The position numbers were made by a program, and so were the translations under genes. The notes below the pieces were generated by a model that was not told the DNA's origin, searched no databases, and saw only the letters and a list, made by a program, of their open reading frames with translations. Source: Epichloe hybrida (taxonomy: Eukaryota > Ascomycota > Sordariomycetes > Hypocreales > Clavicipitaceae). From it: a DNA stretch of 64,000 nucleotides. Of this stretch, positions 1 through 11,046 are shown in pieces (the first letter of the stretch is position 1; every line of letters starts with the position of its first letter). The stretch lies in contig JAFEKR010000081.1 in assembly GCA_019022495.1 (NCBI GenBank), forward strand, positions 1 through 64,000, in the 5' to 3' direction.

Positions 1-179
1 TTCGTTCGACTACATCAATATTACGTTGAGCTATTCAACCAGCCTGCTGCTCCCTCCGACCATCCATCACCCACTCCGTCATCGTCACCATCCCCGTCCC
101 CGTCCCCGTCAGCGTGCCCCTCGTCTCGAATCGCAGCCCACGAATTGCGCATCTCCGCCCTCATTGCGAATCCGCCCTC
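1..179 (+). promoter_or_regulatory. 5' leader/promoter of GCD2 (partial)
   Basis: CT-rich leader directly upstream of the GCD2 ATG, typical of fungal 5' UTRs. It contains a TCCCCG-type tandem run near 88-110. No ATG-initiated upstream ORF is evident. The promoter proper lies left of the window edge. Confidence 0.4.
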
Positions 180-1624
180 ATGGCCACTGAAGGAGTCCAG
201 CCTGCAGGAGCAGGCGATTCCGCAGCCGAGAAGGACCAGAAGCCCCAGGGCCAAGCAAACACTCAACCCAAAGACCAAGCTGCCCAGGGTAATGTCGCCG
301 GGGGGGAGAAGAAGCTATCAAACGCCGAGTTGAAAAAGAAGAAGCAAGAAGAAAAGGCCGCGAGACGAGCGCAGGCAAAGGCCACACAAATAGCTCAGCC
401 AGCTGCTGGATCTTCAGGGGCACAGGGATCTGCAGATGGAGCAAAGGCTGCTGGGAAGGGCAAGGGGAATCCTAAGCAAGGTGGTCTTCCCGTACCTGGC
501 GGACATCAACGCAGTGCGTCACGGGGTGCCCTGCCATCGATGGTGAAGGAGGTGGCCAAACCCACGATTCCAGAGTGCTTCAGCCATCTATCCATGGCAA
601 AACGTATTGCCATGACACAGGCAGACAAGGACGTGAACCCTGTTGTGTTGGCGTTGGGACAGCAGATGAGCACTTTTGCCATTAGTGATAGTACCTCGAG
701 GCTGGAGGCTACTCTACTTGCTTTCAAGAAGGTTCAATTGTCACCGCCTCGTTAATCTGCCCAAACATGTTTCACAAGTTTTTGCTAACAGTATCTTGTT
801 TTGTACAGGTCATTGATGCTTACACCACACCCCACAGCAACACCTTCTCCCGCCATTTCACATCCCACGTACTGAACCCTCAGATCGAATACCTCACAGC
901 CTGCCGGCCGATGTGCTTCTCCATGGGCAACGCCATCAGGTGGTTGAAGCTGCAGATTTCCAAGATTGACATTGATCTGCCGGACGCTGCGGCAAAGAAG
1001 ATTCTCTGTCAATCCATCGACAACTTTATCTACGAACGTATCTTCCTGGCCGACTTTGTCATCGTCAAGACAGCCGCTGACCTGATCAGCCACGACGAAG
1101 TGGTTCTAACATATGCTCACCACAAGCTTGTCGAGCGCGCCTTGCTGCAAGCCAAAGCAGACGGCAAACGATTCAAGGTGATATTGGTAGATGACCCGTT
1201 TGAGCGTGTTGGTATCGAACACGCCAAGAGGCTAGCCGCCGCCGGTATCCCCGTCACCTATGCCTCCGACCTGGGTGCCTCGAGAACGAATCTCCAGGAG
1301 GCGACGATTGTGTTTGCCGCAGCCGAGGCCATGTTCAGCAACGGATCCATGTACGCGCGCGCTGGAACCTGCGACATTGCCACCGTCGCTACTGATTTGG
1401 GCGTCCGCGTAGTTGCTTTGAGCGAGACCATTAATTTCACGGAACGCGTGTCAATTGACTCGCTGACATACAACGAAATTGACCCCGAGAGAAGCACGGA
1501 TGAAGGATTCAGGCTGCTGTTTGACACGACAAGAGACAAGTTCATCTCGGTCGTGGTCACAGAACTGGGTAATTCCTCGGCAATGGCTGTCCCTGCGATT
1601 TTGAGAAAATTAGAGGAGCTGTAG
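180..1624 (+). CDS. GCD2: Translation initiation factor eIF2B subunit delta
   Basis: Regulatory/catalytic-core subunit of eIF2B, the cytosolic GDP-GTP exchange factor that recycles eIF2 for initiator-tRNA delivery. Two exons, 180-731 and 809-1624, joined in phase 0 across a 77-bp intron (donor after LLAFKK, acceptor TACAG), give 455 aa. The N-terminal third is a low-complexity Lys/Gln/Ala-rich region (AELKKKKQEEKAARR), as in other delta subunits. The remainder is the Rossmann-like IF-2B domain, with HVLNPQIEYL, the CRPMCFSMGNAIRWLK helix and, further on, the strand FKVILVDDPFERVG and the segment GTCDIATVATDLGVRV. The start is the ATG at 180, since the upstream open frame has no ATG. Length and domain order are normal and no damage is visible. 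The family is recognised from conserved segments; exon 1 may be preceded by non-coding exon sequence outside the window. Confidence 0.95.
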
Positions 1625-1988
1625 GTACGCACGAAATACCAATAATAGAATAATGGAGCATTTTCCAGGCAAGACTTGACGGCCAAGCCAGAAAGTCAAG
1701 TTTCCCCGTTGCAAAATGCACCTGGTCTCCCAATTCTTGCCAACTACAAGCCATATGCTCACGCGTAATGATGCGGTCAACCCGGCACTGATTCCACAAA
1801 CGAAACTGCCAAGCCTATTCCGAAAGAGCATCGCCCTTCCACCCCAACAAATATGTACATACAAAACCCCATCATCATAGCACCAGTCCGCTCAGCTCAG
1901 TCCAGCCCATACCTTGCAAGTTTCCTCGTGCAATGGCCTCGTGCAATGGCCTCGCGCATGGTATTCAGTCACCCGACCCATCCCGCAC
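1625..1988. other. Convergent 3' intergenic region
   Basis: 364 bp between the stops of GCD2 (+) and the small complex I-type gene (-). It presumably carries both 3' UTRs and poly(A) sites. Open frames here are shadows without family resemblance. Nothing else seen. Confidence 0.5.
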
Positions 1989-2335
1989 CTACTGCAGCGC
2001 CGCCGCCGCCGCCGTCGCCTCAGTGTTCTCCCTCTCCGCCATTCTCTTCCTCTTCTCCAGCAGGAACGCCTTTCGCTCGCTCAACACGGCAGATTGCCTG
2101 TCGTCGACCCCCTGCAACCAGAATCCGAAGCTCGCGCCGCCGAGGGCATAGGCCGGGTACGTCCACAGGGAGGACTTGTTGAAGAAGGGCCGCATCTCGA
2201 TGCCAACTTGCCAGAAGCGGACGGCGAGGCCTACATCGATTGTCAGAGTCGAGTCGAGGAGGGCACGGGCCGAGCTGGCGAGGAAAGAAAAGGAACGTTA
2301 CCGAAGCAGCTCCAGAATGCAATGCGGTGGACCAT
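1989..2335 (-). CDS. Small mitochondrial membrane protein, candidate complex I accessory subunit
   Basis: Two exons on the minus strand: 2302-2335 (MVHRIAFWSCF plus one base) and 1989-2230, separated by a 71-bp intron with donor GTAACG, a CTGAC branch-like site and acceptor GATGTAG. The product is 91 aa and begins MVHRIAFWSCFGLAVRFWQ, followed by GIEMRPFFNKSSLWTYP. A glycine-rich hydrophobic stretch (YALGGASFGFWLQG, about residues 43-56) could be one membrane span. A basic helix LSERKAFLLEKRKRMAERE and an Ala-rich tail follow. It matches my memory of a small fungal protein annotated as a NADH:ubiquinone oxidoreductase accessory subunit (14 kDa/NDUFB4-like), located in the inner membrane. The gene model is convincing because both exons fit the family only when spliced; the subunit name is less sure. 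Confidence 0.7.
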
Positions 2336-3196
2336 GGCGGCGGGCAGATCGTCGCAGAGCAGCGGATTGGGGAAATTTCTCCGCGCGGGGAGTCTTTTTT
2401 TTTGTTCGAACGTCGCGGAGGGGGGAGGCTGAGTTTGTCTTTTTTTTTTTTGTCGCTTTGCCAATGGCGGCACGGGGACGGGGGGGTTCGAATTCACGGA
2501 GGGAAGCTTAGCATGAGGGTTGGCGTTGAAGGTAGGTAGGATTGGTCACGTGTCGTGGCATGTGCCCCGCGACAATTTAGCGTTCTTTTTCTTTTTCGCC
2601 GGGGGGGTATCGCTGTCATTTGCAAGGGTTTTTCATCACGGTCTTGTCAAATCAAAATCCAAAAGCAACAAGAGGAATCGAGCCTAGAGGCATCTCACTG
2701 GTGATGATCGCGGCAAGGAAGGCAATAGGAAACCCACGACATCCGCGGATTCTCATGACTTCCCCGCGATGTTGACGCTAAAGCCGACAAGACGATCAAT
2801 GAGGAGGATTACAGCGCAACATGGGTGTCTCGACTGAGTTATGTCGGAAGACGTTGTCGTCATTTGAGCCTCGCCCTGGTCTTATTATTGGGGCACACTA
2901 CATCGGTGGCGGAGAGAACCAACGAACGAAGGGAATTGTGAACAGATTTTCTAAAGTTGAGGGACCTGGTCCAGGCGCATGAAAATAACTTGCGTCATCA
3001 CCACCCATTCTCCCCGGCAGCGGTTGTATTTCTACTCATCTAAACTACATCTACTGTATATGTGTATTCTTAAAATTATGAAGTCATGTCATGCCATGGA
3101 TGATGGTATCCCATGAGCTGTCGCGAGACAACAACCATCTTGGTTTTGTGTAGGACGTTGTTTTAACGCAGTCCGACGCGTGCACTGTCGAGCACA
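2336..3196. other. Intergenic region with CACGTG box
   Basis: 861 bp between the complex I-type gene start and the stop of the large DUF3684 gene, both minus. It should hold the promoter of the former and the 3' UTR of the latter. A palindromic CACGTG (2547-2552, within GGTCACGTGTCG) is a possible bHLH/Cbf1-type site about 210 bp upstream of the ATG. Poly-T tracts occur near 2395-2402 and 2440-2450. No gene recognised. Confidence 0.4.
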
Positions 3197-6100
3197 TTAT
3201 CCAAACATGTTGTCCCGTCTATTAGGAGCCATGGAGTAAGGAGGAGGGGGCAGATTAGATGAAGTTGAGCTTGGCAGCTGCGCGGGGGGGGGCGGCGGTG
3301 CAGCTGCAGGAGTCGTGGCCGATCCAGCTATCTGAGTGACATAGGAAAACATCTTAGTCATGTATTGCTGGATGAAAGATTCTCTGAACTTGTGTTAGCC
3401 CACTTCTTTTTGATGGTCACTAGAGACTCGAGAGGGAACCAGAAACAGAGGTCAAATATGTCAATACGTACGTATAATAGCTGTGATCCGAGTTGTGGGT
3501 AGAAACGAGGTTATGCGCCAGCTCGTGAGCCAACACAACCCACCACCACGTCGCCGCCTCGGCTTTTCCGCTGCTCATGTTGATTTGTGCTGCATGTAGT
3601 TGCAAGAAGAAGCGGAGGTTGCAGAAAATGCTGCCGCCCGTATTAAACGCAATGGTGCCGCCGGACTCGTCATAAAAGATGTGCAGGACCTTCGGCGACA
3701 AGGAGTAGATGTTTCCGATATCAACCAGTAGTCCTGCAAATGCATTGATCGGACCAATATTGGCAGACAAGAACTTGGCCGCCGAGGTTCGCATATCTTT
3801 CGACACAAATACCTTCATGTTATTCGAGGCTTCTGCGGCAAATGTGATGTTTTGTGCGGGAGTGCTGTCGCAATATGTTGCCTGTTCCTTCACTACACTG
3901 ACTTGAGGCTCAGAAAATACGTGGTCTGATCCATGAGGTCGCGTGGCATTGACAGCATTGAGTAGGTTTTGTTGCACGACAGCTGGGCTGGTCACTCGCC
4001 CGTCATCTTCCTGGGCACGTCCCGAGCTGTTCGGCCGTCCAGTATTCGATGCTTTCGATGTTCCTGCTTGCGGAGGATTGTCGACGAATTGCTCCAGCTG
4101 TTTCTTAGCGTCGTCCTTGTTCTCGTCTTGGCTATCAAATCCCAGTCTGCGGGTGAGGTTGGAAAACAAGCCACCGCCTTTCTTTGATTGTCGTGCATTG
4201 TCCATGCCGGAATCTTCGGGCGAGCTCCAGGAACCGGGCATTGCTGGTTTTGGTTGCTCAGGCGTTTTGGCGACTTGTCTGGCAGCTTCCGCTGCGCTCG
4301 GAAGCTCCCTGATCTTGCTCTCGTCCGAGACTTTTCCCTGCTGCGTCCAAGTCCGTTCCCTGTCGAGAATTCGTTTTTGTTCTTCTTCCAAAGCCTTTCT
4401 CCTCTCCTCCTCCGCAATACGTGCCTCGGCAGCCTTTGCACGCAGAATACGGTCAACGTTGTAGCCGCGAGCACGGAGTCCATATAGATCATGAGTCAGG
4501 AATAGTTCGAAAAAGAGATAGGCCTGTTGGTTGGGTCGGTCCAGCAGCATTTGGCAGACAGCTTGTCCAATCTGATACATGTCAGGGTGGCCATCGTCGG
4601 CGACGTAGAGCACCCACGTGCGTTCCTCGTATGCACCCGCAGCGGATCGTTTCTCCGTATGGGATTGCCGCTGGCCTTTCAGCGTGCGTCTGAGTGCCAC
4701 GGACCGCACCATCTCGGCCCGGAGATTCTTTTCCAGCCATTTAGAGTCATGCTTGATCGCGTCTCGTCGAATCTTGGCATATTCATGCAGGAAGATTTTG
4801 GACCTCTCAACGACATGTTTTCGTAGCTGCTCGGCAGCCTCTTGTCTCGCAGTGTGAGGTCCGATGCGTACATCTTCCTGTACGATGCTGCCCAGTTTAT
4901 GGCACCAAGCTGCAGGTAAAAGTCTTCCAACGTGTCTTCTTCAGGCGCGCAAATGAGATGCTCTTTGAACAGGCGATAGCTGATAATATCATCCAGAACA
5001 ACGATTTGACCAGCCGAAGCGAGCTGGTATTGCTTGATCAGGGCTTCGTCCTCATCCAGATCAATCAAGTCTCCCTTGGTCGACGGCGACATTTCTTTGT
5101 ATGCCAAGAGGCAAGCCGATGTTTTGAGCTTGCGCCATAACTCTTTGTCACGATGCAGCGTTTTCGAAGATTCAGCCAAGGACTTGAGAAGGTCCATGTA
5201 TTTTTCGGGACTCTGGAGCACGCTTAGCAACCTTGCCGGCTCGTTGCACGTCATGTATGCAACTTCCAGCTTTGTAGGCTCGCTCTTTGCTCCACAGTGA
5301 AAGAGGAAGGCATTTGCTTCTTGGCCAAAATCCACAAAATCGAAAATCTCACCGTACGTGGCCGATGTACCCAGGTATGCTCGAGAAGGGCTGATGTGGG
5401 ACACTTCCGAGCTGTTCTTGGAGGACCGAGCGAGGCTTGGCCTTGAGACCGGGACTATTGGAGCATCGCGAAGCTTGACCAAGCTATTCTCTCGGACTTC
5501 AGTGATTCGAGAGGCGAAATAGCTGAAGAGAGTGACGGCGGAACGGTGGTCCTGGGGCGGACTTGACAACAATTTGTTTACGCAATCGACCATCGGAGGG
5601 TTCCTGGCGACGCCAAATTTCTACGCGAGATTGTTAATTCGCTTTAAACGGTATTAAAAACAAAAAAAAGAGAGGAAGGGAGGGGGGGAGGGGCCCTCTC
5701 GCAAACTTACAGGTGCGTGATCGTGAAGGTCTCTTCTGAGAATGTGAAACCCAAGAACGGCGGCCTTCTCATTCGTGAAGCACTTGGACGGTGTCACGAG
5801 CTGAGTGCTTCCTTGCAGTGGCAGGATAGGCTTCTGACTCTCTCTCAATGAAAATGCATCGTAGCGATTCGAATGATGATTTGCAATAAAATATGTCATG
5901 GCCGACGTGCGCAACATGTCGTCCTTTGACGACATCAACTCCACTAATTCAGGGACCGAGGGAAAGCTACGCAGCCCAAGCAAGGACAAGAACTGTGCTT
6001 CGGGGCTGCTGGGGCGAAAACTTCCTGGAGGGCCGGGCCATTGAAGGATGGGTAGTCCGAGAATACGTAGCGAATCTTTGGGCTCAAAAAGCTCTGATAC

Positions 6101-8539
6101 TTTGTACAAGGTCTTGGTCCCTTGGGTTGACGCCATGCCCTTGACGCCAGCCTCGGCCGGACAGAAGCGCGACTCTCGCAACCTCTTCAGATCATCCGAT
6201 GGAATATCATTCTGCACTGAAGCGAGATATTTGATGAGTTCTAAATGGCTCCATTTCTTTTGGCTGTCATCTCCAGAGCTGTTGAGCAATCGAGTGAATA
6301 TGGTTTCCAGATCAACTGTTTTGCGAACACCGACAGCTACCAAAAATTTCTCCTTGACTTTCTCACACCCTTGAATGACTGGCAAGTCATCAAACAGCTT
6401 GACAGAGGGAAAAAACGAATCGCCAGGTCGTCTCATTCCCAGCTTTGTTGGCATCACAGGGTGGGATTGAACCAGTGACGCCAGCACTGTTTTGTCCTTA
6501 TTTGAGATCGTATCCCAATTTTTGGAGAGATTTGTCAGTACTTGAACCGCGAACTTGGGCGATCGGGTCACGCTCTCGTCTTCCACTCTAGAGTTTGCTG
6601 TTTCCAACAAGAAGCGGAACCAAGGCAGCACCTCCAGAGGCAGCCAACCTAGCGCTTGAAGCTCAGATGGGCTTGAATTCGTGATGAAAGAAAAGGGGAT
6701 CGTGGTTGGGGGTATCGGTACATTAGCCGGTGTGTTGTTGAGGCCGGGGTAGTTTGTAATACTTCCGAGTGCGATGATGTCCCCCGAATCTTCATCGCTC
6801 AGTGTTGCAACAGCAACCTCGAGCAGCGATGTGCGGCTTCCAGGGTCCAACTCACCGCTGAGACTTTTCTTCCCTGCCCAAGAAATGAATTTGATCATCT
6901 GAGACTTAGTCAGAGCCTTTTCTTCAAGCTCCTGTTTGACGTCGGTGACAGTAATATGAGAAACAAGCCCAAAGTCAATGAGTTTCTTCACAAACGGCGC
7001 CGTTTTCATCTCCTCTGGAACGACAGGAATGCTTTCCACGAAGCCACCGAGCTCGGCTGATTCGAGTCGAACTTGCGTAGTCTGAAGTACACCTTGACTA
7101 GAGAAGATCTCGATGGAAGCCTTCTTGAAGCATGTCCAAAATGCCTCCTCCATTATCTGACCGACTTGACCACTGGGTGTTGAGTCGCCGAAAGTGAAGG
7201 TTTTCAGCGTGTGAAGAGCTTCCGGCATGTGTTTCTTGATGACACTACTTGAGATCTTCTGGCCGCTCTCAACAGATGATCGGACTCGGCGGCTCAAGTC
7301 GTTCATTTCATTGCTGAAGGCTAACCTTGACACGATTCCGGCAGCTCGCAAAAGCTCAACATTCCAGGTCCTCACCCATCTTGCGTTGAGATCGATGGCT
7401 TCTCGTTCCACGGTTGGGATAATCGATGGGGCGGAGACATGCATACCGGCACCAGTCGTCTGCATGGTAGGGAACCCGATGAAGATGCGTCCACCGGGTT
7501 TCTTGTTTGGTAATACAGAGGCAAAAACATCCGTTACTTTCCTGAAGGCTGTGTGTGTAGCCGAGTGCTCGGAAGCCTCAGCCTCGTCATAAGAAGCAGT
7601 GAGGATTGAGATCTTGGTCGTTCTTGGTGGCGGTTTCTTTGTGGCCCTTTCAAGTTCGGATGCAAACGATGACGAGATCTTGGTTTCTATAGTAGCCGAA
7701 GTAGCACTCAGAAATATTGTAGATGAGCTCATCTTGGTCACATCCTCTGATATTTGCGGCTGTGCTAAATTATCTTCGCTTTGTGCTTTGGGCCGCAACC
7801 CAGCTTGGGAAGCACTTGCTGTTAATCGTGCAAAAAAGGACCGCAGAGAGGGGGCCTCCGTCGAGCCGTACGAGTCGGGGCTTTTGGCTGCTGTGGTCGT
7901 CGCCTGCGGCTTCCATCCAATTATGCTCATGTACGATGCATCTATTTGAGTGCTTGTACGATCTACCCCAATAACCTTCATCAGGCCTTCCTTCGTCCTG
8001 GCTTCTAGATCCCGGGGCAACGACAGATCCGCGGGTGGTGAAGACTTCTTCTTCAAGGACAGTATTTGGTAATCATCGATCCAAAACTCGATATTTTCTA
8101 GCGCCACAAAGGTCAGACTCGTTGCTAGGAATTGGCTGACGGAAAGAAGGTTCGGCATCGGCGTCGTCGAGTTTCGGTAGTCCAGAACGAATGTCGTATG
8201 ATGAGTGCCCTTATCCGCCGGTAATTGCGATTTTTTGGTGAAGAGAGAATTTCCCTTCCAGTAAAATGCCATGGCTTCGTTGCCCGAACTGACAAAGGGT
8301 TCTTCGCAATCCGCAAAGACGCTGTAGAAACCAACCCCAAAGGCACCAATCTTAGTCTCGTCCGGGTTGCCCTCTGCAATTCGTTTTAGCCTCCCCCAAT
8401 CCGTCTTTGTAAAAGGCTGTCCGTCGTTTTGCACGACTAGACGGCGTAATGTGTGGTTCGTGATGACATGTTTCATGGAATGGGATCGTCCATGCGGCGT
8501 CGCCCCACAAGTGGGCCTGTGAAGTCCAACTTGACGCAT
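3197..8539 (-). CDS. HSP90-type ATPase fold / DUF3684 protein with C-terminal HExxH (disrupted)
   Basis: Very large fungal protein of the DUF3684 family (sacsin-like, HSP90-type ATPase fold); function unknown. Exons: 5711-8539, 3472-5620 and 3197-3383, with introns of 90 bp (GTAAGT...CGTAG) and 88 bp (GTACGT...TTCAG). Exon 1 opens at LKHVITNHTLRRLVV and holds the nucleotide-binding glycine box NPDETKIGAFGVGFYSVF. The middle is alpha/beta and unassigned. Near 4380-4460 a helical RAKAAEARIAEEERRK segment follows ARGYNVDRIL. The C-terminus has HELAH plus later histidines (THNSDHSYY), a zinc-peptidase-like motif, then a Pro-rich tail ending NRRDNMFG. Damage: the first 60-70 family residues, including the N-box helix (RELIQNAADA type), are not found in any upstream frame. 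One base is missing at about 4896-4898 (a run of 3 where 4 restores frame), and the exon sum (5165 nt) is one short of a multiple of three. Confidence 0.8.
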
Positions 8540-8995
8540 CACGATTCACCACGAGGTTTGTTGCCATCTCATTCACGGATAGTGCATCTTTTTGCCCTCA
8601 ACCAGCACCACCGGTCTGTGGTAATTATGTCTACGATCTACACGTTCCGGGAATAAAAGTTGTGGCGGCGGCATCCGGTGCAGAATCCTGGACGACAACG
8701 GGGGAGGGGGACGGGATATACACACGGGCTGCGTACTTGTGCAAGTACAATATTCATGTTGAGCGACGTATTTTGTGTATTTGAAAGGACCACAGAGGTC
8801 TCCATCACATGCGAGGATAATGCTCGACTCGGACATGGTTTGTCAATAGAACCATGACGTCGGGGATAGTTCGCAGCATCAGGTGTGAAGAAAAGTGCCA
8901 TGGCAAAGAAAGCCCTGTTCCACCCGACCTATCAAGCGTGCAGGGCGATTGATGTAATCCAACATGAGCGAGGGTATCGTCACTGTCCACTCCCA
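8540..8995. other. Region where the N-terminus of the DUF3684 gene should be
   Basis: 456 bp between the first usable ATG of the DUF3684 gene and the stop of the MMTAG2-like gene. I read the minus strand in three frames for the family's conserved N-box helix (LRELIQNAADA) and found nothing convincing. A short VVNRDAS at about 8540 is the closest, and is weak. It presumably contains whatever promoter remains. Confidence 0.4.
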
Positions 8996-9757
8996 TCAGT
9001 CGCCGCAATTTGGTCGTGGGCTCAAGCCACGCTCGCGGCCATGGTTTCTTTTCAGTTCACGGCGGCCCTCTTCCCTCTCCTCTCTGCGGTCCTCATCCCT
9101 CTCCTCTCGCCGCCTCTCCCTTCTCTGTGGACTACGGCTCCGGCCCAGATGCCTGTCCGAGTGGTGCCGTTTTCCATCCTGTCTCTCGTCTGGCCGGTGC
9201 CGTCTATACGTATCCCTGCTCCGAGATCCATGTCCTGACTCCTTCTCGCGACTCCTCCGTCGATGCCTGCTCTCTCCTCCTTCCCGACTTCTGCTCCTGT
9301 GTCTCCGCCTCTCTCTCTTCTCGGAATCATCATGTTTTCGCGACTTGGTGCTCTTACGGGTCTGTTCCCGGTTGCTCCCTTCGTCTGATGGCCCTCTGCT
9401 CACGGGTCCCACGTCCCGCTGCTTGCATACCTCGACTGCATTCGCACCACTTGTGTTCCGCACCGGCACGGGCATTCCCAATGTGCGCGCCATGGCATCC
9501 TCCTCGGCCTCTTTGATCTTCTTCAGTTCCTCCTTTCTTTGGCGCGCGTGTCGCTGCTCATCCGTCTCGTTTGGATCAGACGGCCCGTCGGCCTTGGCGT
9601 ACCAATTCAGGTCTTTGCCCTTTTGCCAGCGGCCGACGGGGGCTTTGAGGCTGTGGCCGAGATAGTTTTCGCGGTGGGACGAGTTGGCGACTTCGTCCCA
9701 GGAGAAATTTACGCCGCCGCGGGACCCGGTCTTTCGGATGGTGGAGAGAAGGTCCAT
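8996..9757 (-). CDS. MMTAG2-like (PF10159 kinase-phosphorylation domain) RS-rich protein
   Basis: Single exon, 253 aa. The N-terminal 60 residues match the MMtag domain of 'multiple myeloma tumor-associated protein 2-like' proteins: SRGGVNFSWDEVANSSHREN, then YLGHSLKAPVGRWQKGKDL and NWYAKAD. A charged coiled-coil-like segment follows (HARQRKEELKKIKEAEEDAMART). The C-terminal half is very rich in Arg, Ser, Glu and His with RS/RD dipeptides (RRHRSRSREGGESRHRRRSR), typical of nuclear RNA-processing proteins. The start MDLLSTIRK is chosen because it directly precedes the conserved domain; the longer open frame upstream runs into the MED6 promoter. The molecular role of the family is unclear; a nuclear, phosphorylated, splicing-associated role is inference from composition. 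Confidence 0.88.
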   Translation of the reverse strand: MDLLSTIRKTGSRGGVNFSWDEVANSSHRENYLGHSLKAPVGRWQKGKDLNWYAKADGPSDPNETDEQRHARQRKEELKKIKEAEEDAMARTLGMPVPVRNTSGANAVEVCKQRDVGPVSRGPSDEGSNREQTRKSTKSRKHDDSEKRERRRHRSRSREGGESRHRRRSREKESGHGSRSRDTYRRHRPDERQDGKRHHSDRHLGRSRSPQRRERRREERDEDRREEREEGRRELKRNHGRERGLSPRPNCGD

Positions 9758-9976
9758 TGTGGGTTTTTTTATTATTATTATTTTTTGGTGTCGCAACAGG
9801 TGTGATGATGTGATGTTGCAGGTTGGTGAGAAGACGAGGTTCGTTCGAGAGCAGTGTCTTGACTTGAAGATCCACTTCTGCCACTTGCTAGCCCCTGCCC
9901 GCCCCTCCCAAACGTCACAAGCCAAACCCTCTCTCAACTCGCAATTCCACAACCTCTTCTCCTGGACCGCGCACAA
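9758..9976. promoter_or_regulatory. Divergent promoter of MMTAG2-like gene and MED6
   Basis: 219 bp separate the two start codons, which point away from each other. It includes an A/T-rich stretch (tttttttattattattattttttgg, about 9765-9788) close to the MMTAG2-like start, and a C/T-rich leader before MED6. Both genes encode nuclear gene-expression proteins, so shared regulation is plausible but not demonstrated. Confidence 0.55.
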
Positions 9977-11046
9977 ATGGCCAACCCCAATGATCCGCCT
10001 CTGGATGAGATCCAATGGCGATCTCCTCAGATGCTCGCCTCCATGGGCGGCCTGCACTCCAACACGATCCTCTTCTATTTCGCCGAGTCGCCCTTTTTCG
10101 AACGCACCTCCAACAACGCCGTCATCATGAGCCAAGCCATGAACAACATGTCCATGTACCACTACATCCAGACGCGCGAAGCCTTCGAGGGCCGCCTAAA
10201 GACCATGTCCGGTCTGGAATTCATCGTCGGCGAAGAACCCGCCGAGACGGGCCCAGGCATGGGCACAGGCGTGTGGGTGATTCGGAAGCAGACGCGGAGG
10301 AAGCAGCAGTATCAGGAGGACGATGAGATCACGGTGCATGCGTCGTTCTTTGTGGTCGGCGAAAACATATACATGGCGCCGACGTTGGCAGACATTCTGT
10401 CGTCAAGAATCGTATGGAGGTTTTTTTTTTTTTTTTTTTTTTTCCAGCACCCTCCTCCTTATCTTCCTTCCGTTTCTTCACGTGAAAAGACAAGAAAGAA
10501 ACAAGTTCCTCCGCTAACAAACCCCCCTCCCACCCCCCCCTTAAGATGACGATATCATCAGCCATAGCAAAGGCCCTTCCCGCCGCAGAAAGCATACGCA
10601 AATGGCGCCCCTCAACAGGCCACGTCTACCACCTCCCTACCAACAACCAGCCACGGCCCTCCAAGGCGCAGGAGTCCAAGGAGGGCACACCCTTGCCCGA
10701 AGGCGCGAATAGACCGGCCCCCAAGAACGATGAGCTGTCGCTGGAGCGCTCCGCAGAGGAGGCATTCATGGTGCACATGCGCCACGGGGGCGAGTACATT
10801 GACGAGAATCCCATCACCGGACGCCCAGGCGAGTTCCACCTGTCGTCGACGGGGAGGAAAGCCGTGCCGGTGCCGAAAAAGGGTCCCGAGACGGGCATCG
10901 GCGCTATGAACGGCCCTGCTGTGAACGCCAAGGCGGATGGGAAGAAGGATGGAAAGGGGCCCAAGACGCCTAGGTCGGCGACGACGCCGAGGTTGAAGAG
11001 GAAGAAGAACAAAATGAGTGCTGCGAATACGCCTGTCGCGTCGTAA
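9977..11046 (+). CDS. MED6: Mediator of RNA polymerase II transcription subunit 6
   Basis: Head-module subunit of Mediator, which bridges activators and RNA polymerase II in the nucleus. Exons 9977-10411 and 10546-11046 join in phase 0 (SSRI|MTIS) to give 311 aa. The MED6 signature is clear: LDEIQWRSPQMLASMGGLHS, then NTILFYFAESPFFERTSNN, FVVGENIYMAPTLADILSSR, and after the intron SAIAKALPAAESIRKWRPST. The C-terminus is a Lys/Pro-rich, low-complexity nuclear tail (KTPRSATTPRLKRKKNK). The 134-bp intron (GTATGG...TTAAG) is unusual in holding an uninterrupted T tract of about 22 nt just after the donor. Gene intact. Confidence 0.95.

Noticed and set aside
2480..2500. GGTTCGAATTC resembling a tRNA T-loop
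   Set aside because: No acceptor stem, D-arm or anticodon arm can be folded around it.
8964..9665. Ser/Arg/Leu-rich plus-strand frames of 117-233 codons
   Set aside because: Shadows of the RS-rich MMTAG2-like gene on the other strand.
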